This document shows positions 25,850 through 35,565 of a stretch of 46,947 nucleotides of DNA, piece by piece. The position numbers and the translations under genes were made by a program. The notes under the pieces are model-generated. The model saw only the letters and a program-made list of their open reading frames with translations, was not told the DNA's origin and did no database searches. Source of the DNA: Eubacteriaceae bacterium (GTDB lineage: Bacteria > Bacillota > Clostridia > Eubacteriales > Eubacteriaceae); contig JAENWK010000008.1 in the NCBI GenBank assembly GCA_016650045.1, forward strand, positions 1 through 46,947. Direction: 5' to 3'. Position 1 is the stretch's first letter. Each line of letters starts with the position of its first letter.

Positions 25850-26867
25850 AACTGATTTTTACTATGACCTGCCTGATGAACTCATTGCCCAGTATCCCCT
25901 GGAAAAACGGGATGATTCACGATTAATGGTTCTGAACCGAAAAAACAATATCATAGAGGATCGACATTTTTCTGATCTTACCGACTATTTACACCCAGGG
26001 GATCTACTGGTAATGAATAACACCAAAGTCTTGCCGGGTCGTCTTTATGGACATCGTCAAGACACTGGGGGTAAGGTGGAAATACTTTTGTTACGGCATT
26101 TGTCAGAAACCGATTGGGAAATCATGGTGAAACCGGGAAAACGTGCCCGGGTGGGAGCGCACATTGTTTTTAGCCCAGAACTAAAGGGCGAAATCACCGG
26201 CACCACCGAAGGAGGCCTTCGGGTGATCCACTTTGAATACGATGGTATTTTCCAGGAGATTATTAACGACATTGGTTTAATGCCGGTGCCCCCCTATATC
26301 CATGAAACATTAAAGGATAATAATCGTTATCAAACAGTCTATGCAAAATATGAAGGATCTTCGGCGGCCCCTACAGCTGGCCTTCATTTTACACCGGATC
26401 TCATTGAGAAAATTGAAGCCATGGGCGTGGAAACCACGGAAGTCACCCTTCATGTGGGCATTGGAACTTTTCGACCGGTAAAATGCGATGTGATTGAAGA
26501 ACATCATATGCATGAAGAATATTGCGAAGTCACCGAAGAAACCGCCAATGCCATTAAACGAACTAAAGCCAATGGCGGTCGAATCATCGCCGTGGGAACC
26601 ACTTCGGTGCGGACATTGGAAAGCAATGCCAAACGCCATGGCGGCGAAGTGAAAGCCTATGCCGGGGTGACGGATATTTTTATTTACCCAGGCTATACCT
26701 GGGAAATTGTGGATGCTTTAATTACAAATTTTCATTTGCCCGAATCCACGCTTCTCATGCTGGTGTCTGCGTTTTATAATCGGGAAGCGGTGATGAAAGC
26801 CTATCAGACCGCCATTGACCGGAAATATCGTTTTTTCAGCTTTGGCGATGCCATGCTGATCGAATAG
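25842..26867 (+). CDS. queA: tRNA preQ1(34) S-adenosylmethionine ribosyltransferase-isomerase QueA
   Basis: A 341-residue enzyme that moves the ribosyl part of SAM to preQ1 at position 34 of tRNA, giving epoxyqueuosine. Signatures: N-terminal [41 protein letters not shown], the [15 protein letters not shown] segment, [13 protein letters not shown] and [19 protein letters not shown]. Length is typical. It overlaps ruvB by 8 bases. Tgt, the enzyme before it in the pathway, lies downstream beyond a repeat element of about 190 bases. Confidence 0.97.
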   Translation: MNKTDFYYDLPDELIAQYPLEKRDDSRLMVLNRKNNIIEDRHFSDLTDYLHPGDLLVMNNTKVLPGRLYGHRQDTGGKVEILLLRHLSETDWEIMVKPGKRARVGAHIVFSPELKGEITGTTEGGLRVIHFEYDGIFQEIINDIGLMPVPPYIHETLKDNNRYQTVYAKYEGSSAAPTAGLHFTPDLIEKIEAMGVETTEVTLHVGIGTFRPVKCDVIEEHHMHEEYCEVTEETANAIKRTKANGGRIIAVGTTSVRTLESNAKRHGGEVKAYAGVTDIFIYPGYTWEIVDALITNFHLPESTLLMLVSAFYNREAVMKAYQTAIDRKYRFFSFGDAMLIE

Positions 26868-26902
26868 TAAGTGTAAATAAAAGTCTGATAAGCTTAGCTG
26901 TC

Positions 26903-26979
26903 CGTTTACATGAAACAATTTTTCCACTATACGGCGGACAGTCTAACGACTGTTCGCCTATACGTTGCAAAATTGGTTA
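26903..26979 (+). repeat. Structured repeat, family 2, copy 1
   Basis: A nested hairpin: outer arms CAATTTT/AAAATTG, centre GGCGGACAG/CTGTTCGCC around TCTAACGA. It is about 85% identical to 28871-28947. Lies between queA and tgt; no reading frame is conserved between the copies. Confidence 0.75.
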
Positions 26980-27052
26980 TGAAAACTGACATCAAAGCAA
27001 TTTACGGTAGTGTTATGAATTTCGCAATTATCTAAAAAAAGTTAAAATTTAG

Positions 27053-28189
<1,137 letters not shown>

Positions 28190-28201
28190 GGAGAATGTTA
28201 A

Positions 28202-28612
28202 ATGTTTGGAATTGATATTACTTTAGTTCTTCCTTTGATTTTAGTACTTGTATTCTTTTATTTCTTTATTCTTAGACCTCAAAACAAACAAAAAAAAGAA
28301 ATTCAAGATATGCGCTCAAGTATGAAACCAGGGGACGAAATCATTACTATTGGCGGCTTTTATGGCATCATTTATGCCATTGGCGAAGAAAATGTGACCA
28401 TTGAATTATTACCGGATTATAACAAAACTTTAATTTCAAAAGCAGCTATTTCAAAAGTTGTGGTTTCCGCGGATGCTGCAGCAGCAGAAGAAGAGGAACC
28501 TTTTGAAGAAATCAATGAAGAATTAATTAAAGACAGCGACGTGGTCGATGCGGAATATGAAGAAATCGACGAAGCTGATGATGAAATGAGTACAAAGAAA
28601 GAGACTAAATAG
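28202..28612 (+). CDS. yajC: Preprotein translocase subunit YajC
   Basis: A 136-residue single-span membrane protein of the SecDF-YajC complex. One hydrophobic helix (about residues 6-24) ending in the RPQNKQKKE motif (about 26-34), a YajC domain with [17 protein letters not shown], and an unusually long acidic tail (about 92-136, rich in Asp and Glu). Usual YajC is 85-110 residues, so the tail is the odd part. AAGGAGAA is the ribosome binding site. The stop codon lies in a terminator hairpin (28601-28621). Confidence 0.93.
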   Translation: MFGIDITLVLPLILVLVFFYFFILRPQNKQKKEIQDMRSSMKPGDEIITIGGFYGIIYAIGEENVTIELLPDYNKTLISKAAISKVVVSADAAAAEEEEPFEEINEELIKDSDVVDAEYEEIDEADDEMSTKKETK

Positions 28613-28621
28613 TCTCTTTTT
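28601..28621 (+). terminator. Terminator overlapping the yajC stop
   Basis: GAGACT, loop AAAT, AGTCTC and TTTTT. The yajC TAG is in the hairpin. It lies 19 bases before scfA, so only part of the transcripts may continue into scfA. Confidence 0.7.
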
Positions 28622-28639
28622 AAGAAGGGAGTGAACAAT

Positions 28640-28786
28640 ATGAAGCACATTAAAGTCATTAAAGAAGGAACCCTGACTGATGTAAAAAACAGAGGCTGTG
28701 GGGAATGTCAAACTTCTTGTCAGTCAGCTTGTAAGACTTCCTGTACTGTAGGAAATCAGAAATGCAAACAAACAACCCAAAAATAG
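28640..28786 (+). CDS. scfA: SCIFF ranthipeptide precursor
   Basis: A 48-residue peptide too short for usual gene finders. It has six cysteines in its C-terminal part (residues 20, 23, 27, 31, 35 and 42), the six-cysteines-in-forty-five pattern of SCIFF. The first half, with IKVIKEGTLTDVKNRGC, is the near-invariant leader. In this family a radical SAM maturase links Cys sulfur to side-chain carbons of other residues, giving thioether bridges. GAAGGGAGTGAAC lies upstream as ribosome binding site. The maturase gene is downstream (29116), as is usual, and the neighbours tgt-yajC are also typical. The end product's function is debated; signalling roles have been proposed in Clostridium. Confidence 0.96.
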   Translation: MKHIKVIKEGTLTDVKNRGCGECQTSCQSACKTSCTVGNQKCKQTTQK

Positions 28787-28800
28787 AAAAAAAACATGAG

Positions 28801-28830
28801 GGGCTGTCTCAAAAGAGATAGCCTTTTTTT
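28801..28830 (+). terminator. Terminator after scfA
   Basis: GGCTGTCTC, loop AAAA, GAGATAGCC (one internal mismatch) and seven T. Confidence 0.8.
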
Positions 28831-28870
28831 ATGATTGGTTATTGCAAAAGTATTGTGAGTTTCACTGTCA

Positions 28871-28947
28871 GTTTATATGAAACAATTTTTACACTCTACG
28901 CCTTCCAGTCTAACGACTGTTCGCCTAAGACGTTACAAAATTGTTTT
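28871..28947 (+). repeat. Structured repeat, family 2, copy 2
   Basis: Same element as 26903-26979, including GTTTATATGAAACAATTTTT and CAGTCTAACGACTGTTCGCC; the left arm of the central stem is degraded here (CCTTCCAG in place of GGCGGACAG). Confidence 0.75.
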
Positions 28948-29000
28948 CGCGAAGGTAATGAGCCAATCACAAGCTCGCTTGTAGTTGGCGACTATCCGCG

Positions 29001-29036
29001 AACCATAAGAAATTCGCATAGCGATTTCTTATGGTT
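29001..29036. repeat. Perfect inverted repeat
   Basis: AACCATAAGAAAT (29001-29013) and ATTTCTTATGGTT (29024-29036), with CGC/GCG inside the loop. No T run follows. Lies 80 bases before scfB. Confidence 0.8.
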
Positions 29037-29115
29037 ATATAAACCCACAGTAAAGCACTAAATGTTTGTGTCTGATTTTCACAATCGCTTATCATTTTAT
29101 ACAAAAAGGAGAAAT

Positions 29116-30459
29116 ATGATCCATAAATATCAGCTTAATGGAATGAATATTGTTTTAGATGTTGACACCAGCACGGTGTTAACGGTCGATGATCTTACCT
29201 ATAAACTTTTGGATGATTTTGGAAATAAGTCTAAAGAAGAAATAATAAAAAAATATACCAATGAACATTCAATGGATGAGATTACTGAATGTCTGGATGA
29301 AATAGATGAACTTAAAGAACAGGGACTATTATTTACAGACGTCGCATATACTCGGGAAAATTTTGGGAATGAAGACCTTATTAAAGCGGTCTGTTTGCAT
29401 GTTGCTCATGATTGCAATCTCAAGTGCGAGTACTGTTTTGCGGCCCAGGGAGATTTTGATGGAGAAAAGCTCTTAATGCCTCTGGAAATCGGTAAAAAAG
29501 CCATTGATTTTATTATTGAACAATCCAAAAATAGACAAAATCTTGAACTTGATTTCTTTGGGGGAGAGCCTCTCATGAATCTTGATGTGGTTAAGGGTTT
29601 GGTTGCCTATGGAAATGAAGTCGCAGCAAAGAACAATAAGATTTTCAAATATACCATGACTACCAACGGGGTATTACTGGATAAAGCAACCCGGGAATAT
29701 TTAAATGAAACCATGGATAACATTGTCTTAAGCCTGGATGGTCGAAAATCCATCAACGATCGTATGCGAAAAACCTTAAATGATAAAGGCTCATATGATG
29801 TGATCATTGGCAATATTAAAGCCATGGCTTTAATGCGAGGGGATAAGGATCATTATATTCGCGGAACTTTCACAAGTCATAACCTTGATTTTGGAAAGGA
29901 TGTTCAATTTTTTGCAGAACAAGGGTTTACCAGTATTTCAGTTGAACCGGTGGTTGCTGAGCCAAAACATGATTACGCCCTGACTGAAGAGGATTTACCG
30001 ATTATTTTAAAGGAATATGATGATCTTGCGTTAGCTTATTTAAAGCGCCATGAAAATGGGCTTAATTATAATTTCTTTCATTTTAATGTGGATCTGGATC
30101 ACGGTCCCTGTATTTACAAACGGCTGTCAGGCTGTGGGGCAGGAAAAGATTATGTGGCAGTGACGCCCGAAGGTGATATTTATCCCTGTCATCAATTTGT
30201 CGGGAAGGAAGAATTTAAAATGGGTGATGTTTTTAAAGGCATTACCAACGATAACATTAAAAAAATATTTGATGCCGGAAATCTCCTTGAAAAAGAAAAA
30301 TGCAAAGATTGTTGGGTGAAATATTTTTGCGGCGGCGGGTGTCATGCCAATGCTTATAACTTCAATGGTACCATTATGGAACCCCATCATGTCAGCTGTG
30401 AAATCGAACGTCGTCGGGTTGAGAATGCCATTATGATTTCCATCATTGAAGAAAGCTAG
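29116..30459 (+). CDS. scfB: Thioether-forming SCIFF maturase (radical SAM/SPASM)
   Basis: A 447-residue radical SAM enzyme. The N-terminal 85 residues form a RiPP-recognition-like region; the core has the SAM cluster motif Cys100-x3-Cys104-x2-Cys107 (CNLKCEYC) and LDFFGGEPLMN; the C-terminal SPASM part has the cysteines of CGAGKDYVAVTPEGDIYPCHQF and CKDCWVKYFCGGGCHAN for two auxiliary clusters. It installs the thioether bridges of the SCIFF peptide encoded at 28640. Start chosen at ATG 29116 because AAAAGGAG precedes it and the conserved IHKYQLNGMNIVLDV begins there; an in-frame ATG at 29062 lacks a site. It is 329 bases from scfA, more than usual. Confidence 0.96.
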   Translation: MIHKYQLNGMNIVLDVDTSTVLTVDDLTYKLLDDFGNKSKEEIIKKYTNEHSMDEITECLDEIDELKEQGLLFTDVAYTRENFGNEDLIKAVCLHVAHDCNLKCEYCFAAQGDFDGEKLLMPLEIGKKAIDFIIEQSKNRQNLELDFFGGEPLMNLDVVKGLVAYGNEVAAKNNKIFKYTMTTNGVLLDKATREYLNETMDNIVLSLDGRKSINDRMRKTLNDKGSYDVIIGNIKAMALMRGDKDHYIRGTFTSHNLDFGKDVQFFAEQGFTSISVEPVVAEPKHDYALTEEDLPIILKEYDDLALAYLKRHENGLNYNFFHFNVDLDHGPCIYKRLSGCGAGKDYVAVTPEGDIYPCHQFVGKEEFKMGDVFKGITNDNIKKIFDAGNLLEKEKCKDCWVKYFCGGGCHANAYNFNGTIMEPHHVSCEIERRRVENAIMISIIEES

Positions 30460-30533
30460 AAACAGATTTAAGTTAAGGCTGTCAGTTTAGTTTATCCAAC
30501 CCGTATTGGTTTATCCTCCAAACGTTTTTTATA

Positions 30534-30633
30534 TCCGTAGGGGCGGGCAGTACCCGCCCAAAAAGTAATGGAAAATCCAACGTTTATATTTATCTCAACG
30601 TCTGCTGGCGATTAATAATTATTTTTACCTAGG
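30534..30633 (+). repeat. REPIN-like element, copy C
   Basis: Begins CCGTAGGGGC with hairpin GGGCGGG/CCCGCCC (30541-30559), core AATCCAACGTTTATATTTA (about 30574-30592) and ends GGCGATTAATAATTA and CCTAGG. Closest to copy B, same orientation. Confidence 0.75.
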
Positions 30634-30641
30634 AGTTTGCT

Positions 30642-30670
30642 TTGACAAAGGTTGCAATCTATGGTAGATT
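30642..30670 (+). promoter_or_regulatory. Promoter for rho
   Basis: TTGACA (30642-30647), 17-base spacer, TAGATT (30665-30670). Predicted start about 30677. The leader before rho is long enough for regulation, as Rho is often autoregulated. Confidence 0.65.
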
Positions 30671-30790
30671 AAAACGTATGATTTTCTGAAGTATTCATTT
30701 AGTATAAACAATCTACTTTATTCTCACATTCTATTTAAGACATCTCATTATTACATTCAAAAAGGATGAAAATATTCATGGAGGCAAGTA

Positions 30791-32482
30791 TTGGACAAAA
30801 AAGTATGGGAAGATTCAACCGTAGTTGAATTACGTAAACAAGCAGAAACACTGGGAATTGAAAAAACCAGCCGTTTAAAAAAAAGTGAGCTCATTGAAGC
30901 CATTGCAGAAAAACAGACAGTGGAAAAACAAAGGACAGTATCATCTGTGGGAGAAAAATCCCTAGAAAAACATTTGACGCCACAACAAAATCATCAGAAT
31001 CATTCAAATGGGTTGGGAAGTGAGAACGGGCGATCACCTTACTATAAGATCAAGGATTCGATGGATAATGTCGTTGTTGTTGAAGGAATTCTTGAAGTGC
31101 TTCCTGGCGGATTTGGCTTTGTGAAAAATAAAGACATGACATCTAATGAGGAGTCAGTTTATATTTCCGGGTCCCAAATTCAAAAATTCAAGTTGGAAAC
31201 CGGGGATCGACTGAGTGGGAAGGTCCGCCCGCCTAAAATAGGAGAAAAATATTCGGCCATGCTTTTTCTGGAAAAGGTCAATGGCATAAAAACTGCGGAT
31301 ATTATTCAAAAAATAAACAGCATGCTTTATGTGGATGATAAAAAGGATCTTGAACGATTCAAAAGTTCACAGGAAGGCATTCTGGATGTGAATCCGGATG
31401 GCTTTGGTTTTTTAAGAACCAACCATTATCTGTCCGGGGATAATGACATTTATGTGGCTGCTAATCAGATTCGGCGGTTTAATCTTCGAACCGGGGACAA
31501 AATTGTGGGAAAGATCAAGTTGTCCAGCGAAAGTGAAAAATTCGATGCGTTGCTTTATGTGGAAACGGTGAATGGTGATATTCCCGAGAAAATAGCCAAT
31601 CGTCCCCGATTTGAGCGATTGACCCCCATTTTTCCAGAAGAACGCATCACGTTGGAAACCACCCGGGATGTGATATCAACGCGAATGATTGATATTTTCT
31701 CACCTGTGGGCAAAGGTCAGCGTGGTATGATCGTGGCGCCGCCAAAAGCTGGGAAGACCATTCTACTTAAGGAAATTGCCAAAGGCATTACTGAGAATCA
31801 TCCGGAGATTGAGCTTATTATTTTGTTGGTGGATGAACGTCCTGAAGAAGTCACGGACATGAAACGTTCCATTGATGCTGATATTGTCTATTCCACCTTT
31901 GACCAGCCTCCGGAAAACCATATTAAAGTGGCGGAAATTGTGCTTGAACGTGGTAAACGATTGGTTGAACAGGGAAAGGATGTGGTGATTCTTGTGGATA
32001 GTCTTACCCGTCTTACTCGAGGAAACAACCTGGTGGTTGCACCATCGGGACGAACTCTTTCAGGTGGACTTGATCCGGAAGCGCTCTATTTTCCAAAGAA
32101 ATTTTTTGGTTCAGCGAGAAAGATTGAAGAGGGCGGCAGCCTGACTATTTTAGCAACGGCTTTGGTAGATACCGGAAGCCGAATGGATGATATGATCTTT
32201 GAAGAATTTAAGGGAACAGGCAATATGGAACTGCATCTTGAGCGTGAGTTGGCTGAGCGTCGCATTTATCCCGCCATTAACTTAAACCGCTCGGGTACAC
32301 GTCGGGAAGAAAAGCTTTTAACCGAGGAAGAGTTAAAAGTCAGCTTCGATATTCGCAAACTATACAAAGGAACCACGGTTTCAGATCTGACAGATAAGAT
32401 TATTTCTATTTTGGAACGAACAAAGGATAATAAAGAATTTTTAAAGAAATTTATTCATAAATATAATGCACAAAATATTTGA
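30791..32482 (+). CDS. rho: Transcription termination factor Rho with duplicated RNA-binding domain
   Basis: A 563-residue Rho, against about 420 usually. N-terminal SAP-like helices (1-45) and a polar linker (46-92) precede two copies of the cold-shock-like primary RNA-binding domain: residues 98-165 ([17 protein letters not shown] to LFLEKVNG) and 195-262 ([17 protein letters not shown] to LYVETVNG). Between them is a helical spacer (166-194). The hexameric ATPase core follows with PPKAGKT Walker A (317-323), [12 protein letters not shown], the Q-loop [13 protein letters not shown] and the GTRREEKLL region. Start is TTG, chosen because GGAGGCAAG is well placed and no earlier or better codon exists. 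Termination activity is expected; the duplication is the odd feature. Confidence 0.96.
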   Translation: MDKKVWEDSTVVELRKQAETLGIEKTSRLKKSELIEAIAEKQTVEKQRTVSSVGEKSLEKHLTPQQNHQNHSNGLGSENGRSPYYKIKDSMDNVVVVEGILEVLPGGFGFVKNKDMTSNEESVYISGSQIQKFKLETGDRLSGKVRPPKIGEKYSAMLFLEKVNGIKTADIIQKINSMLYVDDKKDLERFKSSQEGILDVNPDGFGFLRTNHYLSGDNDIYVAANQIRRFNLRTGDKIVGKIKLSSESEKFDALLYVETVNGDIPEKIANRPRFERLTPIFPEERITLETTRDVISTRMIDIFSPVGKGQRGMIVAPPKAGKTILLKEIAKGITENHPEIELIILLVDERPEEVTDMKRSIDADIVYSTFDQPPENHIKVAEIVLERGKRLVEQGKDVVILVDSLTRLTRGNNLVVAPSGRTLSGGLDPEALYFPKKFFGSARKIEEGGSLTILATALVDTGSRMDDMIFEEFKGTGNMELHLERELAERRIYPAINLNRSGTRREEKLLTEEELKVSFDIRKLYKGTTVSDLTDKIISILERTKDNKEFLKKFIHKYNAQNI

Positions 32483-32565
32483 TTTTTTAAGAAATCTTTG
32501 ATATAATGTTTCAGTTAATAAAATAACAATGTAATATAAAATAAAGAAGAAGCGAGGTGAATTCG

Positions 32566-32778
32566 ATGAAAGAAGGCATTCATCCTAATTACAACAAAGC
32601 TGTAGTAAAATGCGCATGTGGGAATACTTTTGAAACTGGTTCTGTTAAACCAGAACTAAAAGTGGAAATTTGTTCTGCTTGTCATCCATTTTTCACAGGT
32701 AAACAAAAACTTGTTGATACTGGTGGACGTGTTGATCGATTTAACAAGAGATTTGACAAAAGCGATTCAGCAGAATAA
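32566..32778 (+). CDS. rpmE: 50S ribosomal protein bL31, zinc-binding type
   Basis: A 70-residue bL31. It has the zinc-binding cysteines CAC near residue 14-16 and CSAC near 35-38, marking the C+ form used when zinc is available. The N terminus MKEGIHPNY is typical. ATG 32566 is preceded by GCGAGGTG; a GTG at 32557 lies inside that site and is not used. A terminator follows. rho-rpmE order is standard in Gram-positives. Confidence 0.97.
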   Translation: MKEGIHPNYNKAVVKCACGNTFETGSVKPELKVEICSACHPFFTGKQKLVDTGGRVDRFNKRFDKSDSAE

Positions 32779-32781
32779 TAA

Positions 32782-32808
32782 AAAGTCGGTTCTTGTAACC
32801 GGCTTTTT
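32782..32808 (+). terminator. Terminator after rpmE
   Basis: AAGTCGGTT, loop CTTGT, AACCGGCTT and a T run. Confidence 0.85.
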
Positions 32809-32954
32809 TCTTGCGCGAAAGCAACAAGCCTGACAGGTGCCGGCACTTCATGGGCCTGGGCCTGGGAAACACCTAGAAACACGGTTCGATTTTTACGTGG
32901 TTATCGTTTTGAATGAATGTGAAGTTTAAATAATAAATTAATTGAGGTAAGCCT

Positions 32955-33815
32955 ATGGACGTCAAGTCACTTTTAGATTTAGGCAGAAAAGCACTTCTTC
33001 AAGCAAAAATTGAATATCCGGGGCTGGAAGCAGAAATATTATTAAGTCATGTTTTAAATTGCGATCGAATCATATTTTATGCTCACCCAGAGAAAATAGT
33101 GGATAAAATTCAGGAAGCCACTTATCTTAGGGCAGTTGAAAGACGTTGTCAACACGAACCGATTGCCTATATTTTAGGACAAAAGGAATTTATGGGAATG
33201 AATTTCATCGTCAATTCCAGTGTTTTAATTCCCAGACCGGACACTGAATCCATGGTTGAATATCTGATTGAACGTCTGCAATCGGACTATCCCAAGGGCG
33301 CGAAAGTCTTTGATCTTTGTACCGGCAGCGGTGCCATTGGCATTTCCATAAAAAAGTATTATTCGCAGGGAATGATTGCTCTGGGAGATATTTCAAAGGA
33401 TGCTTTATCAGTGGCCAATGCCAATGGAAACCGTTTGGTGAAAGGTGACCTTACCCTTTATCAAGGAGACTTATTTGGTGCTCTGCCAAAGGATGAACGA
33501 TTTAATGTGATTGTGTCGAACCCCCCTTATATAAAAAGGGAAGAGATGAAAGCATTGGCAACGGATATCCTGAATTATGAGCCTCATTTGGCTCTTGACG
33601 GCGGTGCTTCAGGTCTGGATTTTTATGAATGTATTGTTACAAAAGCCAAGGATTACCTTTTGCCGGCTGGAATTTTAGCTCTGGAAATCGGGGATGACCA
33701 GGAAGACAGTGTTTTTGAACTCCTGGTAAACAATGGTTATGTCGCGGTGAAAAAGCATTATGATCTTTCAGGGCACGTCCGATGTCTGGTGGGAGAACTC
33801 ACAGAAAAGTTGTGA
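32955..33815 (+). CDS. prmC: Release factor glutamine methyltransferase PrmC
   Basis: A 286-residue SAM methyltransferase that modifies the Gln of the GGQ loop in RF1 and RF2. N-terminal helical substrate-binding domain (about 1-85) with PIAYILGQKEFMGMNF, then the Rossmann domain with VFDLCTGSGAIGISI (about 117-131) and the NPPY catalytic motif (189-192). prfA, its usual partner, is absent from the window. GAGGTAAG is the ribosome binding site. Confidence 0.96.
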   Translation: MDVKSLLDLGRKALLQAKIEYPGLEAEILLSHVLNCDRIIFYAHPEKIVDKIQEATYLRAVERRCQHEPIAYILGQKEFMGMNFIVNSSVLIPRPDTESMVEYLIERLQSDYPKGAKVFDLCTGSGAIGISIKKYYSQGMIALGDISKDALSVANANGNRLVKGDLTLYQGDLFGALPKDERFNVIVSNPPYIKREEMKALATDILNYEPHLALDGGASGLDFYECIVTKAKDYLLPAGILALEIGDDQEDSVFELLVNNGYVAVKKHYDLSGHVRCLVGELTEKL

Positions 33816-33921
33816 TAATCCATCATTATTTGTAAATACAGATGACGGGCAAAGAAAATTGTGATAAAATAAGAAAATATTATAAGAATAGATTGAAAAC
33901 AAACTCACCCGGAGGTAGAAT

Positions 33922-34479
33922 ATGGTATCAGCTAGTGATTTTAAGAAGGGTGTAACCTTTGAAATGGATGGTAATGTGTTTAGTATCATTGAATTTCAAC
34001 ATGTTAAGCCAGGAAAAGGTGCAGCCTTTGTCCGAACCAAGATAAGAAATATTATTTCAGGGGCAGTGGTTGATAAAACATTCAATACCACAGAAAAATT
34101 TCCAAAAGTCCAGGTTGAAACCAGAGAAATGCAATATCTTTATGAAGATGGCGGTTTATATTATTTTATGGATGGCGAAACCTTCGAACAAATACCACTA
34201 AACTTTGAACAGGTTGAAGAAGCATTAAAATATTTAAAAGAAAATGACACTGCAACGATTCGTTCTATAAAAGGCGTTGCGTTTTCAGTAGTCCCACCAA
34301 CTTTTGTTGAATTGGAAATTGTTCAGACGGATCCAGGATTTAAAGGTGATACCGCTACAGGTGCCAATAAACCTGCAACCGTTGAAACAGGTGCTATTAT
34401 CACTGTCCCTCTTTTTGTGGAACAGGGAAATGTCATCCGAATTGATACACGTACCGGTGAGTACATGGAAAGGGTATAA
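33922..34479 (+). CDS. efp: Elongation factor P
   Basis: A 185-residue, three-domain beta protein shaped like tRNA that relieves ribosome stalling at polyproline. The loop tip PGKGAAF carries Lys32, the position modified with 5-aminopentanol in Bacillus; no epmA or earP is present nearby. The C terminus [17 protein letters not shown] is canonical. GGAGG lies just before the ATG. The next gene begins 2 bases after the stop. Confidence 0.98.
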   Translation: MVSASDFKKGVTFEMDGNVFSIIEFQHVKPGKGAAFVRTKIRNIISGAVVDKTFNTTEKFPKVQVETREMQYLYEDGGLYYFMDGETFEQIPLNFEQVEEALKYLKENDTATIRSIKGVAFSVVPPTFVELEIVQTDPGFKGDTATGANKPATVETGAIITVPLFVEQGNVIRIDTRTGEYMERV

Positions 34480-34481
34480 AA

Positions 34482-34913
34482 ATGAAATTTATTAATGAAA
34501 AAGTATCGTACACCAAGGGTCTTATGGATGGTTTGGATTTAGACAAGAATTCAAATGAAGGCAAGGTTTTAGTTCAGGTTCTTGATATTCTTGAAGATAT
34601 TGTTGATGCGTTAGATGGTCTTACAGAAGCTCAGGAAGAGCTGGAAGCCTATGTTGAAATGGTTGATGATGATCTCACTGATTTAGAAGAATTCATTTTG
34701 GATGAAGATGATCTTTTAGAAGATGATGACGATTTTGATGATGAAGAATATTTTGAAGTCGTTTGTCCAGAATGCGGTAATGTCTACATTACTGAGTTTG
34801 AGTCTTTTGAAAATGATGCTGTGATCTGTCCTGATTGCGGAACTCCATTCCGCCTTGAAGAAGAAATTTCCTGCTGTGGAGAAGATGGTTGTGACTGCGG
34901 CCAGGAAGTATAA
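34482..34913 (+). CDS. CD1247-type protein with zinc ribbon
   Basis: A 143-residue protein of the type annotated in Clostridia as CD1247 N-terminal domain-containing. Residues 1-65 are a helical domain (KVSYTKGLMDGLDL, ILEDIVDALDGL); 66-90 form an acidic linker of mostly Asp and Glu; then a zinc ribbon with CPECG and CPDCG (about residues 95-121), and a cysteine-rich tail CCGEDGCDCG (about 131-140). The ribbon suggests nucleic-acid or protein binding; no function is known to me. It starts 2 bases after efp, so the pair is co-transcribed, hinting at a translation-related role. Confidence 0.8.
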   Translation: MKFINEKVSYTKGLMDGLDLDKNSNEGKVLVQVLDILEDIVDALDGLTEAQEELEAYVEMVDDDLTDLEEFILDEDDLLEDDDDFDDEEYFEVVCPECGNVYITEFESFENDAVICPDCGTPFRLEEEISCCGEDGCDCGQEV

Positions 34914-34932
34914 TGACTTCAGGAAAAATAAA

Positions 34933-35277
34933 ATGAAAAAAGAAATAAAAAATTATCAGTCACCTGAAATTTCTCAGGAAATGATCTCCTCCATTGTAAG
35001 CTTAGCAGCCACTGGCGTTAGCGGAGTTGAAGGCCTTTCAATGAAAATAACTGATGAAATTATGGATAAGCTGTCCCTTGCATCCTCATTAAAAGGTGTT
35101 AAGGTTAGTCATGAACCAGAGGGCCTTATCATTGGCGTTTATTTAATTACTGAACCCAGAGTTGACATTGTCAGGGTTTCCAGAGAAGTTCAGACAAAAG
35201 TCAAAGCTTCGGTTGAATCCATGACAGGCTTGCAAGTAACTTCGGTTAATATAAGAATTGAAGGTTCTGGTATTTAG
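34933..35277 (+). CDS. Asp23/Gls24 family envelope stress protein (YqhY-like)
   Basis: A 114-residue Asp23 family protein. The pattern ISQEMISSIVSLAATGVSGVEGLSMK and GVYLITEPRVDIVRVSREVQTKVKASVESMTGLQVTSVNIRIEGSGI is diagnostic. In Bacillus YqhY sits before nusB and its loss disturbs lipid synthesis; the same order is seen here. Start at ATG 34933 is chosen since the conserved domain follows and AGGAAAA is close upstream; an in-frame ATG at 34855 would overlap the previous gene by 59 bases. The stop touches a probable IS-end motif. Confidence 0.87.
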   Translation: MKKEIKNYQSPEISQEMISSIVSLAATGVSGVEGLSMKITDEIMDKLSLASSLKGVKVSHEPEGLIIGVYLITEPRVDIVRVSREVQTKVKASVESMTGLQVTSVNIRIEGSGI

Positions 35278-35540
35278 AGGCTGTTTCAAAAGAATCACAA
35301 GACAGGGGCTGTTGCAAAATCAGAAAAACCCATGAATGGTTTTTTTGAATCTGGCTAAGTGACCGTTTTTGCTGGTATCATTGTCATTCTTGAGCTTGGA
35401 CTCCCCTTGGGTGTTCAACCCAAGGTTTATCAATTGATACTCAGTATGCGGGCAGTTAATCAGAGTTTTGCGGCAGTCTCTTTTTGAAATTTTCGGACAG
35501 ATCATTTTTATAGTGGTGTGTCTGATCAATTTCATCGAAG
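35277..35540 (-). mobile_element. Possible insertion-sequence remnant
   Basis: Two copies of a GRGGCTGTTKCAAAA motif, at 35277-35291 and 35305-35319, resemble the ends of several IS families. Reading left on the minus strand, a frame with CPKISKRDC, ends close to the second motif, as the tail of a transposase gene would. No DDE motif or right-hand terminal repeat is present, so this is at most a decayed end. Confidence 0.35.
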
Positions 35541-35565
35541 AAACCGGAAAAATAAAGGAGACCAC

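Larger units (their letters stand above)
28787..29115 (+). other. Structured gap between scfA and scfB
   Basis: No gene. It holds the scfA terminator (28801-28830), repeat family 2 copy 2 (28871-28947), a hairpin GCCAATCACAAGC/GCTTGTAGTTGGC (about 28955-28982) and a perfect 13-base hairpin at 29001-29036. A ribosome binding site AAAAGGAG (29104-29111) closes the gap. Confidence 0.7.
30460..30790 (+). other. scfB-rho intergenic region
   Basis: Contains REPIN-like copy C (30534-30633), the rho promoter (30642-30670) and a leader of about 114 bases. No gene is supported. Confidence 0.6.

Noticed and set aside
32809-32954. Riboswitch-like GC-rich patch between rpmE and prmC
   Set aside because: Only weak local pairing such as AGGTG/CACTT; no match to a riboswitch family I can name.
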